Below, in pieces: positions 35,580 to 44,479 of a stretch of DNA of 52,540 nucleotides. Numbering within the stretch: the first letter of the stretch is position 1; each line of letters opens with the position of its first letter. Location: contig JAHDGK010000037.1 in NCBI GenBank assembly GCA_020627685.1, forward strand, positions 1-52,540. Reading direction: 5' to 3'. Under the pieces are notes generated by a model. The model saw only the letters and a program-made list of their open reading frames with translations. It was not told the origin of the DNA and searched no databases. This stretch comes from Granulosicoccus sp. GTDB taxonomy: Bacteria; Pseudomonadota; Gammaproteobacteria; Granulosicoccales; Granulosicoccaceae. The position numbers were made by a program, and so were the translations under genes.

Positions 35580-36200
35580 CTATTTGTTAGACTTCATGGA
35601 TTCATGGTAGTAGCCAACTAACCATGTTTTTATAGCATCGTTACTGATCACGTTTTTAAATGGATCTTCGTAGTCTTTTGCAAACTGAACACCTCGGTCA
35701 ACTAACTCGGAAAGCTGCTCACCGTTTAATTCTGCAAATTGTCCCTCTGGGTCAGATGTGATTACCGACATGATTAGATAATTCAAAGCGCTTTGCCGTT
35801 GCCTTCTTTGTTCATCTAATTGGCTGAGAGCCCCGCTATCGTAAGGATCATCACCACCAATTTTCCACCATTGAGATAGACGTCTTTCGTCACAACCGAG
35901 TTGATAGTGTATTCCGAGTGTTTCCATGACTATGATCATCTTTTTCATAGCCGGCGAATTACTCTTGAACCACGAGTGGACGGTTTGGTAATTCAGGTTC
36001 TCAAAGTCTTTTTCGTTGGTATCTTTTAGATACCTCACAAGCTCTGCTACCCTGCCGTGGCCTTGGCGAAATTCGATCTTATTCAGTATGTACGATAACC
36101 TGTCTGCAGGAGACGTTAGGCGGTCTTTGGCTGCGTCCTGATTTTCATCAGATACACTCAATTCTCCATTGTCATCGCCGTCTTTCAATCTGGGTATCAT
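35580..36200 (-). CDS. HTH-type regulator
   Basis: The soluble 206-residue protein has an XRE/phage-repressor-like helix-turn-helix at about 32-98 (DRLSYILNKIEFRQGHGRVAELVRYL, NLNYQTVHSWFKSNSPAMKKMIIVMETLG). A C-terminal helical half has no recognised fold. It lies between the receiver protein and the relaxase genes on the same strand, and may control either. The 31-base gap to the receiver gene suggests an operon. Confidence 0.6.
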   Translation of the reverse strand: MIPRLKDGDDNGELSVSDENQDAAKDRLTSPADRLSYILNKIEFRQGHGRVAELVRYLKDTNEKDFENLNYQTVHSWFKSNSPAMKKMIIVMETLGIHYQLGCDERRLSQWWKIGGDDPYDSGALSQLDEQRRQRQSALNYLIMSVITSDPEGQFAELNGEQLSELVDRGVQFAKDYEDPFKNVISNDAIKTWLVGYYHESMKSNK

Positions 36201-36354
36201 CGTTTCAATATAGTCCTCTCATTAATGCAACTCATCGTGTTTGTACGCCCTGCATTAAGCGTCCAAATTGCTGAGTCCGTGTGGTTCTAGAGAGTCATAT
36301 AAGTGATCAAACTTTTTGAATTTCATAGGATTCTAGCACGTACCCTTATTTTGC

Positions 36355-38334
36355 TCATTTTGCAATCTTCATCGCTTTGTTAACGTCAAACCGATTCAAC
36401 GATGGCAGATACCTGCGTTCTATGAGGTATACCCTTAGCTCCGATGCCCCCCTTTCCCCAACGACAAATAGTCGGTGTATGTTTTTCCCTTCCTCCCCAA
36501 TATGGTTAACCCCTAACGCCTGAATCTCTTTTTGAATGGCCGTGTATTCAGCTGCACCACCTTGTAATTGGGACCTGTATTTTCGTCTAATCATTGGATT
36601 TTCATCCAGATACCGTTCAAATATTTTCGGTGTTACTAAGGCTATATAGCCATCCAGAACATGGACTTCCGCTTTACCTTCATTGACGCGTATTTTTTTG
36701 TTCTGAATGCCTTTGAGCATCCAGTTAATAAAGTCGTTCGCGGCCAATATTCGCTCATTGGCGATAGCACTTTGATTGAGTGAAACCTTCCTGGCTCGTT
36801 TCTTTTTCACAGGTGCATCTTTAGCCGCCACCACATTATTGGGCGTAGTTTTCTTTTTCTGTTTTGCTTTGGCCGGTTCCTTTTTACTGGTTGGCTTTTT
36901 ATTTTCCTGGTCCGCGTTTTCCGATACCGGCTTGATTTCTACCTTTTGTTCATCGTTCTCGATAATCGTCTGTTTAGATTCTTCTTTATTAGGTTCACTA
37001 GTTACTTCACTTGAATCCTCTTGTTCGACACTTTGTTCAATCAGCTCGGGTTTGGATATGATTTCCCCGGTTGTTTTGTCGACTGACATTTCATCAATTT
37101 CCCTAATTGACTCCCCTGCCCTGCCCTTCTCAGCTGTATTGAATTCGCCGTTTATTACTACCCAATCCCCATCGGCGTTTTCGCTTTTCACGGTTCCATC
37201 AAACGAGTCTGGCTGGGACGTGGGCCATAGCGTTTCGTTCTTAAATCTCAGCAGCGTAAACTTCTGTTTCCAATTCTTGGGACGATAGTTAATTTCAGCC
37301 CACCAAATGCTATCCCCTTCCTTGTTTGGAACAACCAGATCATGGTCTTTTAAAATATCGAATAGTCTGACCACGTTGACAGGTATTCCTTTGTGCCCTT
37401 CGTTTACTAACTGTGCTCTGACTGCCTCCATTGTTGATTTAGACACAACCCATGTGTCTGTTTCTGTCACCCAAACAGCAGCACCTGGCTTGTTGCTTTT
37501 CAAGTCCCTGTCGGTAATCAGCTTTCGCAGAGAGACGATGAGTTTTTGTTGTAAAGGAACGGCGTTGCTAAAGTCATTGCCAATCCCTGTGCTGGCTCCT
37601 AGATTTTTCGCAGTACTCGTTCTATCTGCCGCTCGGACTATTTCAGCAATGACATGTCCACCAAGTGTCGAACTGGTTACTGTGCTAACAAATTGCCCCA
37701 CCAGCTCCCTATCTTTGAACATCCAAATCGCGGCTTTTTCTGTGATCAGTCTTGGTACCAGCGACATTGATACTTTTTCGTGCATTCCACGGCTTGAGCC
37801 TCTGTCCCCAGATCTGTTGTATCTGTATTTGTATCTTGCTCCTACTGGTATGGGTCCGTACCAGGCATGCCACTGATCCCATTTGTCATTCCTTTCAGAT
37901 TTAATCACTTCGATGTCAGTGACTATTTTTCCGATATCGTGAGACAGAATCGCAACGAATACAGCGAATCTCCACCTCTCAGCGTCAGAAGCAATTTTCT
38001 CCGGTTCTGCGTTTGGCGGCATAACGTAGCCTTGAGCAATTCGAAGACCTGCGTGTAGGGTATCTAGTGTGTGATCCAGCAGGCCCCCCTTTTCTGAGTG
38101 GTGATGGATCTCCGATGCAGGTAGCTCTTGGACAAGCTCTGCAAATTTACTGATCGAGTACAGATAGTGATTTACCCAAACATGCTCGGTCACACTGCAT
38201 AACCTTTTTATGGCCCTAAGCTTTCCGCGCCTGCTCTCGGTGCTTAACAAATCCCTTACGGATTTAGCCTGAAGAGTCCCATCGTTCTCCTTTGCTAACA
38301 GTCCCTTCCCTAAACCCAGTAATCGATCAAGCAC
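36355..38334 (-). CDS. traI: MobH-type conjugative relaxase TraI (TraI_2 domain)
   Basis: The relaxase nicks oriT and leads the strand into the recipient. The 659-residue protein starts at GTG 38334 (AGGA seven bases before). The TraI_2 domain has the metal-binding series EIHHHSEKGGLLDHTL (His77-79, His88) and AILSHDIGKIV (His132-Asp133), as in MobH relaxases of SXT, PFGI-1 and related elements. A Lys/Glu-rich linker at about 430-525 joins a C-terminal domain (about 530-655, NERILAANDFINWMLKGIQNKKIRVNEGKAEVHVLDGYIALVTPKIF) of the putative helicase/DNA-binding type. Length is normal for the family. Confidence 0.88.
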   Translation of the reverse strand: MLDRLLGLGKGLLAKENDGTLQAKSVRDLLSTESRRGKLRAIKRLCSVTEHVWVNHYLYSISKFAELVQELPASEIHHHSEKGGLLDHTLDTLHAGLRIAQGYVMPPNAEPEKIASDAERWRFAVFVAILSHDIGKIVTDIEVIKSERNDKWDQWHAWYGPIPVGARYKYRYNRSGDRGSSRGMHEKVSMSLVPRLITEKAAIWMFKDRELVGQFVSTVTSSTLGGHVIAEIVRAADRTSTAKNLGASTGIGNDFSNAVPLQQKLIVSLRKLITDRDLKSNKPGAAVWVTETDTWVVSKSTMEAVRAQLVNEGHKGIPVNVVRLFDILKDHDLVVPNKEGDSIWWAEINYRPKNWKQKFTLLRFKNETLWPTSQPDSFDGTVKSENADGDWVVINGEFNTAEKGRAGESIREIDEMSVDKTTGEIISKPELIEQSVEQEDSSEVTSEPNKEESKQTIIENDEQKVEIKPVSENADQENKKPTSKKEPAKAKQKKKTTPNNVVAAKDAPVKKKRARKVSLNQSAIANERILAANDFINWMLKGIQNKKIRVNEGKAEVHVLDGYIALVTPKIFERYLDENPMIRRKYRSQLQGGAAEYTAIQKEIQALGVNHIGEEGKNIHRLFVVGERGASELRVYLIERRYLPSLNRFDVNKAMKIAK

Positions 38335-38556
38335 GTCATTTCCTATCGTTCTTATGGTTTGGTCATCATGCCCACACCCAAAAGCCGAAGGTTCCTATGT
38401 TGGGACCAATCGCGTGTACCCGTCGTTGATTCTCTCTCTAGAGGTTATTTGTTATTAATTCATCAACCCCCCCTCCCCTACCCCAATAAAACGACTGTGA
38501 AAAAGTGCTGGCAATTTACTACACTGATATCAAATTGATTACAAAAAAGGAAATTG
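38335..38556. promoter_or_regulatory. Divergent control region between relaxase and par/TA operon
   Basis: This 222-bp gap contains the promoters of traI (minus) and of the FitAB-par operon (plus). A C-rich stretch (38467-38484) and a small hairpin GGTTCC-TATGTT-GGGACC near 38390-38405 are visible. It is also a conventional place for oriT next to a relaxase, but no clear nick-site motif was recognised. Confidence 0.35.
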
Positions 38557-38808
38557 ATGGCAAATATAACCGTTAGAAAACTACCCGATAATGTTCATGA
38601 TGCACTCAAAGCCCGAGCCTCTACTGGTCATCGAAGTGTTGAGGCAGAGGTCCGTATTATTCTTGAACAGGCCGTTTTCCCCAAAGACAGAGTTCGCCTC
38701 GGGGATTCCCTTCAGTCCATTGGTCAGAGTCTAAATCTGAGCGATGCTCACCTAATGAGCATTCAGGATTCCTTGTTATCGGCCTCTGAAATGGGTCAGT
38801 CTCGGTGA
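38557..38808 (+). CDS. FitA-like ribbon-helix-helix antitoxin
   Basis: The 83-residue protein begins ANITVRKLPDNVHDALKARASTGHRSVEAEVRIILEQA, the RHH pattern of FitA/VapB antitoxins (strand, then two helices). The tail (LGDSLQSIGQSLNLSDAHLMSIQDSLL) would wrap the toxin. ATG 38557 follows AAGGAAATTG; a TTG one codon before is in frame. It overlaps the PIN gene (GTGA). As first gene of the operon it probably autoregulates the pair and perhaps parAB as well. Confidence 0.75.
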   Translation: MANITVRKLPDNVHDALKARASTGHRSVEAEVRIILEQAVFPKDRVRLGDSLQSIGQSLNLSDAHLMSIQDSLLSASEMGQSR

Positions 38809-39239
38809 TTCTTCTCGATACCCCCGTAGTGATCGGTGCTCTCTCCCCTTCACCTGATCCTCTGTTGATTGACTGGCTGAATTCACATCCAATCGAGACA
38901 TTGTTCATTTCTGCCTCGTCTTTAACAGCCCTTATAAGTGTCGTAGTCAGCGCCTCTTCTTCATCTAAAAAGCAAGCTGAGGATACGACCTACAGCCGTA
39001 TTGTTTCGATGTTCGAATCTCGGATCATACCGCTTGATTTAGCAGCAACTAAGAAACTCCACGCATTCACTAGAACGCTTACAGATCTCAATATCAATGT
39101 ACCCAACCTCACGTTGCAAAACGCCTCTATAGCCGCTTCACGGGACTATCAGTTGGCCTCTCTAGACGTTGAGCCTCTTAGCTCCTTAGACGTTGAATTA
39201 ATTGACTTGGGAGCCACGAACATAATGGAATCCGCATGA
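38805..39239 (+). CDS. PIN-domain (FitB/VapC-like) protein with altered active site
   Basis: The 144-residue protein, starting at GTG, follows the FitB layout: MILLDTPVVIGALSPSPDPLLIDWL, TLFISASSLTALI, SRIIPLDLAATKKLHAFTRTL, LTLQNASIAASRDYQLASLD. Family PIN toxins use four acidic residues. Here Asp5 is kept, the Glu of the LAEL motif is Ala42, and the Asp of ADAQIAA is Asn106; Asp121 lies at the last site. RNase activity is therefore doubtful. It overlaps parA by four bases, so it belongs to the partition operon. It may act as a co-repressor of the RHH protein or still be weakly toxic. Confidence 0.65.
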   Translation: MILLDTPVVIGALSPSPDPLLIDWLNSHPIETLFISASSLTALISVVVSASSSSKKQAEDTTYSRIVSMFESRIIPLDLAATKKLHAFTRTLTDLNINVPNLTLQNASIAASRDYQLASLDVEPLSSLDVELIDLGATNIMESA

Positions 39240-40624
39240 CTGAGAAACAGCAAATTCAAGACTCTCCCGATGAGTACCAGGCACGTCTGAACAAGGTTCT
39301 GAATCGTGGTCACACCATGATGACTCGAATTCCCGAGCTTGCTGCGAAGGTGCAGCGAGAGAAGCATCATGTTGACTGGATTGATCAAGCCGAGGTCGAT
39401 TCTAGGATACAAAAACGTCGATACACGTTGGCCCAAGCCTGCGAGATGATTGGAGTCGATTCCAAGACCCTTGTTGAGGCTGAGCGGGACGCACTGCTCC
39501 CTGCCCCGGACTATCGCCAAGATACGCCCAATAGGATGCGCGCCGGCTACACGATTAACCAGATCAATCATATTCGAGAGCACTTTGGCACCGCCCCACG
39601 AAAACCTGAATCCATGCCCTGTCCTGTCGTTGGTTTCATGAACTTTAAAGGCGGCAGTACCAAGACTACGAGTTGTCACCTCTACTCTCAGTATTTAGCG
39701 ATGCGCGGCTATCGTGTTCTGGTTGTCGATACGGATCCCCAAGCATCACTGAGTTTTTTCTTTGGCAAGATGCCCGATTACACCGTTCACTACCACCACA
39801 CTATCGCGCCCTACTTGCTCGAAGATGAAGATTCGTTAGAGTTCGCCGGATTCCCTCCCGGTTCTTCTCAAACCCTCGATTACGCTGTTCAGAAGACCTA
39901 TTGGAGCAATATCGACATCATTCCTAGCTGTTCCAAATTGCTCAGTATTGATCTTCTTTCCAAGAGCTTTATCGGTCTGACAGACGCACCTCATGCATCA
40001 CTTTTCAGCAAGCTTCGCGATGGTCTCATGGGGTTATCTGACAACTATGACTACATATTGTTAGATGGCACACCATCACTGAATCTGAACACATTGAACT
40101 CGATCTTAGCCTGTGACCTGGTGTTTGTTCCAACACCGCCATCGATGCCAGATTTCTCGTCCACGTTGTATTTCGTAAAGCTTTTCTTTGATGCTCTGGA
40201 TATGTTGTCCAAAGATTCCCCCGGCCATAACGTACCGGTTTTACGTTTTTTCATTGCCAAAAAACAGCGTGGTGAAACCGATGACTTTATGTGTAGCGTG
40301 ATCAAATCCGTGTTTTCTGTCTCAGATGGCGATGTTCTGGAGAACTCATCTCCAGCGAGCCGTGAGATTGGTAAGACCACCAGTTACACCTACACGATCT
40401 ATGAAGAAAATCCGTCCGAGTCATCCAATCGGAACGGTTTGAAACGGGCCTGTGAGGAATTCAATCAGTTGTTCGATGAAATGCACGATGTCGTTTCTCA
40501 GTTCTGTTTTTCCGATATCTCACACAGACCACCGAGCATCGATATCACCCTTGATCCCAATAAACATGTTGAAGATGGCGATCGCGAAGAGTCGTCCACG
40601 CTAGAGGAGACTGCCCATGTCTAA
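39236..40624 (+). CDS. parA: Partition ATPase ParA (type Ia)
   Basis: The protein of 462 residues has an N-terminal HTH (about 60-120, YTLAQACEMIGVDSKTLVEAERD...YTINQINHIREHFG) and the deviant Walker A KGGSTKTT at 138-145 (LVVDTDPQASLSFF after it). YDYILLDGTPSLNLNTLNS is the later acidic motif. This long form with HTH is type Ia, as in P1 and repABC plasmids, and represses its own operon. It drives plasmid copies apart on the nucleoid. It overlaps its upstream and downstream genes, so the FitAB-like genes are co-transcribed with it. Confidence 0.93.
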   Translation: MTEKQQIQDSPDEYQARLNKVLNRGHTMMTRIPELAAKVQREKHHVDWIDQAEVDSRIQKRRYTLAQACEMIGVDSKTLVEAERDALLPAPDYRQDTPNRMRAGYTINQINHIREHFGTAPRKPESMPCPVVGFMNFKGGSTKTTSCHLYSQYLAMRGYRVLVVDTDPQASLSFFFGKMPDYTVHYHHTIAPYLLEDEDSLEFAGFPPGSSQTLDYAVQKTYWSNIDIIPSCSKLLSIDLLSKSFIGLTDAPHASLFSKLRDGLMGLSDNYDYILLDGTPSLNLNTLNSILACDLVFVPTPPSMPDFSSTLYFVKLFFDALDMLSKDSPGHNVPVLRFFIAKKQRGETDDFMCSVIKSVFSVSDGDVLENSSPASREIGKTTSYTYTIYEENPSESSNRNGLKRACEEFNQLFDEMHDVVSQFCFSDISHRPPSIDITLDPNKHVEDGDREESSTLEETAHV

Positions 40625-41750
40625 GTCGGCTAAAAAAAAGGCACTAGCTGAAGAGCTTTTAGCCGATGTTATTGCCAGTGACGATAAGCCAGCTTCGAGT
40701 TTTAAGCAGCCAGCGTCAAGCCCAACGGTTGATGCAGCCAGAGGAAAACCGCCTGTGCTTGGTACAGTGCAGCGCTTAGAAGCAGAAAATAAAGACCTTA
40801 GTGATCGTATCAAACAGAACGATGAGCTTCACTCACGACAGGTTCGCCAGTTACTAGACGATATAGAGAAGCGGGATAGGGCGGCAGCTGAGGGCTCTAC
40901 GTTTGAACTGACAATGCCACGCAGCGGTAGAAAAGTCGCATTCTCCGTACAGAACATCCCAACTGATTTGATTGACGTATCCAAATCCAACTATCGAATT
41001 CAGACTTTTTTGGATGAAATATCAATCTCAGATATTCATCCGTCTATTCGGGAAAACGGTCAACAGCGTCCCGGTATTGTCCGCCCGACAAGCGATGGAC
41101 GTTTTGAGTTGGTCGACGGTTCTCGGCGTTTGTTTTCCGCCAAGCTCTTATCCAGGGACTTTCTTGCCATGGTGGGCGACATACCGGATTCGGATATTGC
41201 TGATGTTAGTGATATTGAGAACCTATCAAAGCCGCTTAGTTATTATGAAAAAGCGATGAGTTATCGGGAGCAGATAGGGCAGGGCGATTACAAGAACTGG
41301 AATCAGTTGCGTATGGCACTCAATATTTCAGAGACACAAATACGCCGCTATCGCTCATTGTCCGAGTTAGACGATTTGTATGTCCGAATCTTGCGAAGCC
41401 CCTCTGATATGCCACTGACCTACGGTGACGTTATCAGGGATCTTGAGAAGAAAGCTAAAGATGAGGTTCGATCATGTGCGGTAAAGCTACTGGAAAGCCG
41501 CTCTTCTAATTCTGCAGATGATCACGATTATCCATCGGTTATCGCAGCGCTTCGTGAGTCTTCTAAGAAGAAGTCAGCCCCAGCAAAGCCAACAAGAAAA
41601 CCGATAGTTTATGCTTGTGCTGATGGCCTTCAGTTCAAGCATTCTGTCAGTAATCGTGGCGCATCTAAACTTGAGTTCCAGGGCTTTTCCGATGATCAGG
41701 TTGCTCGCATCATTGATTACATAAATAGCGAATATTCAGGCAAATCCTAA
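40617..41750 (+). CDS. parB: Partition protein ParB
   Basis: The 377-residue ParB has a basic N-terminal part with a short coiled coil (QRLEAENKDLSDRIKQND). A ParB/Srx CTPase-type domain follows at about 115-200 (ISISDIHPSIRENGQQRPGIVRPTSDGRFELVDGSRRLFSAKLL). The HTH is at about 205-275 (LSYYEKAMSYREQIGQGDYKNWNQLRMALNISETQIRRYRSL). A C-terminal domain closes the protein (ADGLQFKHSVSNRGASKLEFQGFSDDQVARIIDYI). It binds the centromere and works with ParA. No tandem parS sites were identified nearby. It overlaps parA by eight bases and is followed by a terminator. Confidence 0.9.
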   Translation: MSKSAKKKALAEELLADVIASDDKPASSFKQPASSPTVDAARGKPPVLGTVQRLEAENKDLSDRIKQNDELHSRQVRQLLDDIEKRDRAAAEGSTFELTMPRSGRKVAFSVQNIPTDLIDVSKSNYRIQTFLDEISISDIHPSIRENGQQRPGIVRPTSDGRFELVDGSRRLFSAKLLSRDFLAMVGDIPDSDIADVSDIENLSKPLSYYEKAMSYREQIGQGDYKNWNQLRMALNISETQIRRYRSLSELDDLYVRILRSPSDMPLTYGDVIRDLEKKAKDEVRSCAVKLLESRSSNSADDHDYPSVIAALRESSKKKSAPAKPTRKPIVYACADGLQFKHSVSNRGASKLEFQGFSDDQVARIIDYINSEYSGKS

Positions 41751-41779
41751 AAAATCGCCATGATGGCGATTTTTCTTTG
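41751..41779 (+). terminator. Rho-independent terminator of the par operon
   Basis: A perfect 10-bp stem AAAATCGCCA / TGGCGATTTT with loop TGA begins directly after the parB stop and is followed by TTCTTT. Confidence 0.85.
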
Positions 41780-41810
41780 AAGTTTTCTAAGTGACTGAAT
41801 GTAATAGCTT

Positions 41811-41856
41811 TAAAAAAACTGCGGGTGTGAAAAATGCAGAAAGTTTGCACCCGCAG
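41811..41856 (-). terminator. Terminator of the ParB-like gene
   Basis: On the minus strand the stem CTGCGGGTG / CACCCGCAG is followed by a run of seven T (bases 41812-41818), just after the stop of the gene at 41860-42450. Confidence 0.8.
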
Positions 41857-41859
41857 CCC

Positions 41860-42450
41860 CTATAGATGTTTCTCAGAATCAAATCCTAGTTGCTTACAGA
41901 TTCTTCCCAGATCATCGACGCCATAGTAGGGCAGGGTGATCTTTCCAGATTGCTTTCCACTGTTATAGCTTAACCTGACATCCCTACCGATGACTTCGCT
42001 CATCAGTCTGCGAAATCGCTCTACGTCTGCATCCAACTCCTCACCTTCTTCTCCTTTGGCTAGTCTGAAAAGCTCGCTTACTGAGACCTTCTTAATGAGT
42101 ATGTTCCTCATAAGATATTCTCGCCTTGGGTCATCAATCATCGCTAGCGCTCTGACATGGCCAAGTGAAATTCGGTGTTCGTTTTCATGCCATAGCTCTA
42201 ACTGCTCTCTGGTTAGCGTTGTACCGATTCTCTTGAGTTGGGAGATTTCATAAGCTTCTTCTATTGTCAGCTCATCTCTTATCTGTCGATTTTTTAGCCC
42301 CGCATTACTCAGCACCGCGATCACTATTGCTTTTTCCGCCCCAGACAAATGATCGCTGGTCTTCCAGAAATCAATCGCATCATCTGCACCATTGAGGTAA
42401 GCCAGTGGCTCTCTTATTCCACTTGTCGCTTTATTCACGTAGATACTCAA
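41860..42450 (-). CDS. ParB-like DNA-binding protein without CTPase domain
   Basis: The 196-residue protein lacks the N-terminal ParB/Srx (CTPase) domain. It has the central ParB HTH: TLTREQLELWHENEHRISLGHVRALAMIDDPRREYLMRNILIKKVSVSELFRLAKGE, matching the SxGHARALL and LSVRELExL motifs of chromosomal ParB. The C-terminal dimerisation part is DADVERFRRLMSEVIGRDVRLSYNSGKQSGKITLPYYGVDDLGRICKQLG. It should bind a palindrome but not slide or spread by CTP. It faces a TIGR03764 ParB-family gene across a region with two palindromes, so it is likely a repressor of this divergent pair. Confidence 0.72.
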   Translation of the reverse strand: MSIYVNKATSGIREPLAYLNGADDAIDFWKTSDHLSGAEKAIVIAVLSNAGLKNRQIRDELTIEEAYEISQLKRIGTTLTREQLELWHENEHRISLGHVRALAMIDDPRREYLMRNILIKKVSVSELFRLAKGEEGEELDADVERFRRLMSEVIGRDVRLSYNSGKQSGKITLPYYGVDDLGRICKQLGFDSEKHL

Positions 42451-42465
42451 TAAATTTTCTATAAA

Positions 42466-42479
42466 TTGTCATGTGACAA
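42466..42479. promoter_or_regulatory. Palindromic operator-like site 1
   Basis: TTGTCATGTGACAA, perfect 6-bp half sites around TG, is 16 bases upstream of the minus-strand ParB-like ATG. It is 83 bp from a second copy. The form (14-bp palindrome beside a ParB-type HTH gene) suggests a binding site of that protein. Confidence 0.7.
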
Positions 42480-42548
42480 AAAATATCACAAATTTGTTCT
42501 TTTCCTTTCCAGAAGGGCAGGGCTGTCTTCATTTATAGCGCTAAAAAG

Positions 42549-42562
42549 TTGTCACATGACAA
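42549..42562. promoter_or_regulatory. Palindromic operator-like site 2
   Basis: TTGTCACATGACAA has the same half sites as site 1, with the centre CA. It lies between the two divergent genes at 83 bp (about eight helical turns) from site 1, which would allow cooperative binding or DNA looping. Confidence 0.7.
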
Positions 42563-42701
42563 ATAATAACAATTAAAGACTCAGAAAATATATAAAAAAC
42601 ATAATTAAAGGGTTTAAATGTATATATTAAGTTGATATTCTCCAATCCATGAAACAAACTCAGCCTATATATCGCCGATTAATGACTGTTTTCCCATATA
42701 G

Positions 42702-43844
42702 ATGAGCCAATCACCTGCTATCAACAGCGAATCACCTATCTCTATTCGTGATATTCGGGTTTTTAAGCTCAATCCTCGTAAATCACCCAATCCTTTGTAT
42801 GAAGAGATCAAGGATTCGATACGTCATTCTGGCCTGACAACACCATTGCATGTTGTTCTACATCCAGAAGAGGGGGCATTTGTTTTGTCCCGGGGGGGAC
42901 AAACACGATTAACCATACTCAATGAGCTTTATGAGGAAACCTCGGATCAACAATTCCTTTATCCGGATGTCATCGTTGAGCCCTTTGTGGATGACAGCTT
43001 CCTTTTGATTCAGCACGTTGTAGAGAACAAACTCAGATCCCCGAACACCTACTATGAGATTGCTAAGTCGATATCGTTAATTCGTCAGATTCTGACTCAG
43101 AAAGGTGGCGGTGAGGCTCCGACACAAGAATCACTTGCTGCCTACATGAGTGAATCAGGTCTTCCTATCCGTCGGCAGTCGCTTTCAGGCTATTTATATC
43201 TTTCAGATACGCTTTCAACCCGTGTATCGGACACGACCCTGCTTGCTTCTGTCATTAGTCGAACGATGATGGATCAAATCCGCACATTGCGTAACTCTCT
43301 TAGTGATGCAATGGATGGAGATACGTTTGACACATCACTCATTCAATTTATTAACTCTCGCTCTACGGTATTTACATTTTCGGATATAAAAACCTATATC
43401 AACTCACTCATAGCTAGACCACGAACTGAAACAGCTTCTAAATCGAACGGGTACTTCGCAATGAGAGTCCTTTCAACTCTCGGCTTTGATCCCGAAGATG
43501 TCATTCCGTATGACAACCGATGTGGATTTGTTGTTTGTTTTCCTTCACAGGTCATAAATCGTTCACATGCAGATGCGCTGTATTTTCTTGCATCACTCTC
43601 CGGCTTGTTAGATGAGCCTTCAACCCCAGAACTGCTTTCCAAAATAAATTTGGACTTTCCAGTGGGTTCCAATCACTCGTCGGTATTCGAATTGGTCAAC
43701 GCTCGCTGTGGTCTATCGGAGCGAGATCTGCCGTCACTCCACGCTCGCATGCTCAATCAATCCAATGATGATGCTTTCAAGCAGATTCTCGATTTATTCA
43801 AGTCTCTGCGCCTGGACCACCTTGAAAATGGTTCTACAAACTGA
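42702..43844 (+). CDS. ParB-family protein of PFGI-1-type elements (TIGR03764)
   Basis: The 380-residue protein shows the TIGR03764 pattern: ISIRDIRVFKLNPRKSPNPLYEEIKDSIRHSGLTTPLHVVLHPEEGAFVLSRGGQTRLTILNELYEET, VVENKLRSPNTYYEIAKSI, SLAAYMSESGLPIRRQSLSGYLYLSD. The GGQTRL motif stands for the GGNTRL of relatives. These ParB-like proteins are conserved beside DUF2857 and PFL_4669 genes in ICEs, with a role in element maintenance. It is first of a plus-strand group and divergent from the CTPase-less ParB. Confidence 0.8.
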   Translation: MSQSPAINSESPISIRDIRVFKLNPRKSPNPLYEEIKDSIRHSGLTTPLHVVLHPEEGAFVLSRGGQTRLTILNELYEETSDQQFLYPDVIVEPFVDDSFLLIQHVVENKLRSPNTYYEIAKSISLIRQILTQKGGGEAPTQESLAAYMSESGLPIRRQSLSGYLYLSDTLSTRVSDTTLLASVISRTMMDQIRTLRNSLSDAMDGDTFDTSLIQFINSRSTVFTFSDIKTYINSLIARPRTETASKSNGYFAMRVLSTLGFDPEDVIPYDNRCGFVVCFPSQVINRSHADALYFLASLSGLLDEPSTPELLSKINLDFPVGSNHSSVFELVNARCGLSERDLPSLHARMLNQSNDDAFKQILDLFKSLRLDHLENGSTN

Positions 43845-44466
43845 GGAACTGATAGTGCTCCCTCCAACATTAAAACCTGAATGCGCCCGCTTCATCTCAT
43901 TAATGCTTCAGTCAGCCGTTGAGCGTTATAAGAACGGTGACATGCAAATGGCAAATAGTCTGAATCTATCTCCGGACCTTCTCTCGCGTTTGGATTCTTT
44001 GAGCCTCCACCACATCCAGACATTGGCTCATAAGTATGTCACTCGAACCGAGATCGCTTCGTTTCTCAGATTCGATACTTCGATGATGGAATGCCTGTTG
44101 GCCCAGGCAGAAAACCAATTTGAGCGAGAGAAACGGATACGGTCATTCGTAGTTCTTGGAGCTTCCAAGGCAATGATGAATGATCTTTTTGGCATACGAA
44201 GCCAACGGTTCACTTCTCTCCGCAACCTATATGGCGTTTCCGACACTCGATCACGCCGATTGGAATTGACTCCAGACCAGGAGCTTGCGATTTACCATGC
44301 CTGGCTCGATTCAATTGAAACGGCTGACTTCAGCCGCCGGCTTCTAGATGTTGCCGAGAAAACGGGGTTGCCCCTCACATCTGTTTATAGCGAAGCCAAG
44401 ATTATTGAGCAGGTCCAACCCTCTCCTGGTCATGCCGATACCACTCAAACAACCACCACCGCATAG
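43828..44466 (+). CDS. DUF2857-family protein
   Basis: The ATG at 43828 overlaps the gene before by 17 bases; a GTG at 43855 with GAGG before it is an alternative start. A longer open start at 43708 is a frame shadow of the upstream gene. The protein of about 212 residues is helical, with LNLSPDLLSRLDSLSLHHIQTLAHKYVTRTEIASFLRFDTSMMECLL as in DUF2857 proteins. These follow the ParB-family gene in PFGI-1-type elements and may be transcription regulators (FlhC-like fold). The C-terminus carries ELTPDQELAIYHAWLDS. Confidence 0.72.
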   Translation: MVLQTEELIVLPPTLKPECARFISLMLQSAVERYKNGDMQMANSLNLSPDLLSRLDSLSLHHIQTLAHKYVTRTEIASFLRFDTSMMECLLAQAENQFEREKRIRSFVVLGASKAMMNDLFGIRSQRFTSLRNLYGVSDTRSRRLELTPDQELAIYHAWLDSIETADFSRRLLDVAEKTGLPLTSVYSEAKIIEQVQPSPGHADTTQTTTTA

Positions 44467-44479
44467 AAAAGGACTACAC

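Noticed and set aside
36776-37876. Long plus-strand open frames within the relaxase gene
   Set aside because: They are antisense to a convincing MobH relaxase and have hydrophobic, Ser/Phe-rich shadow composition.
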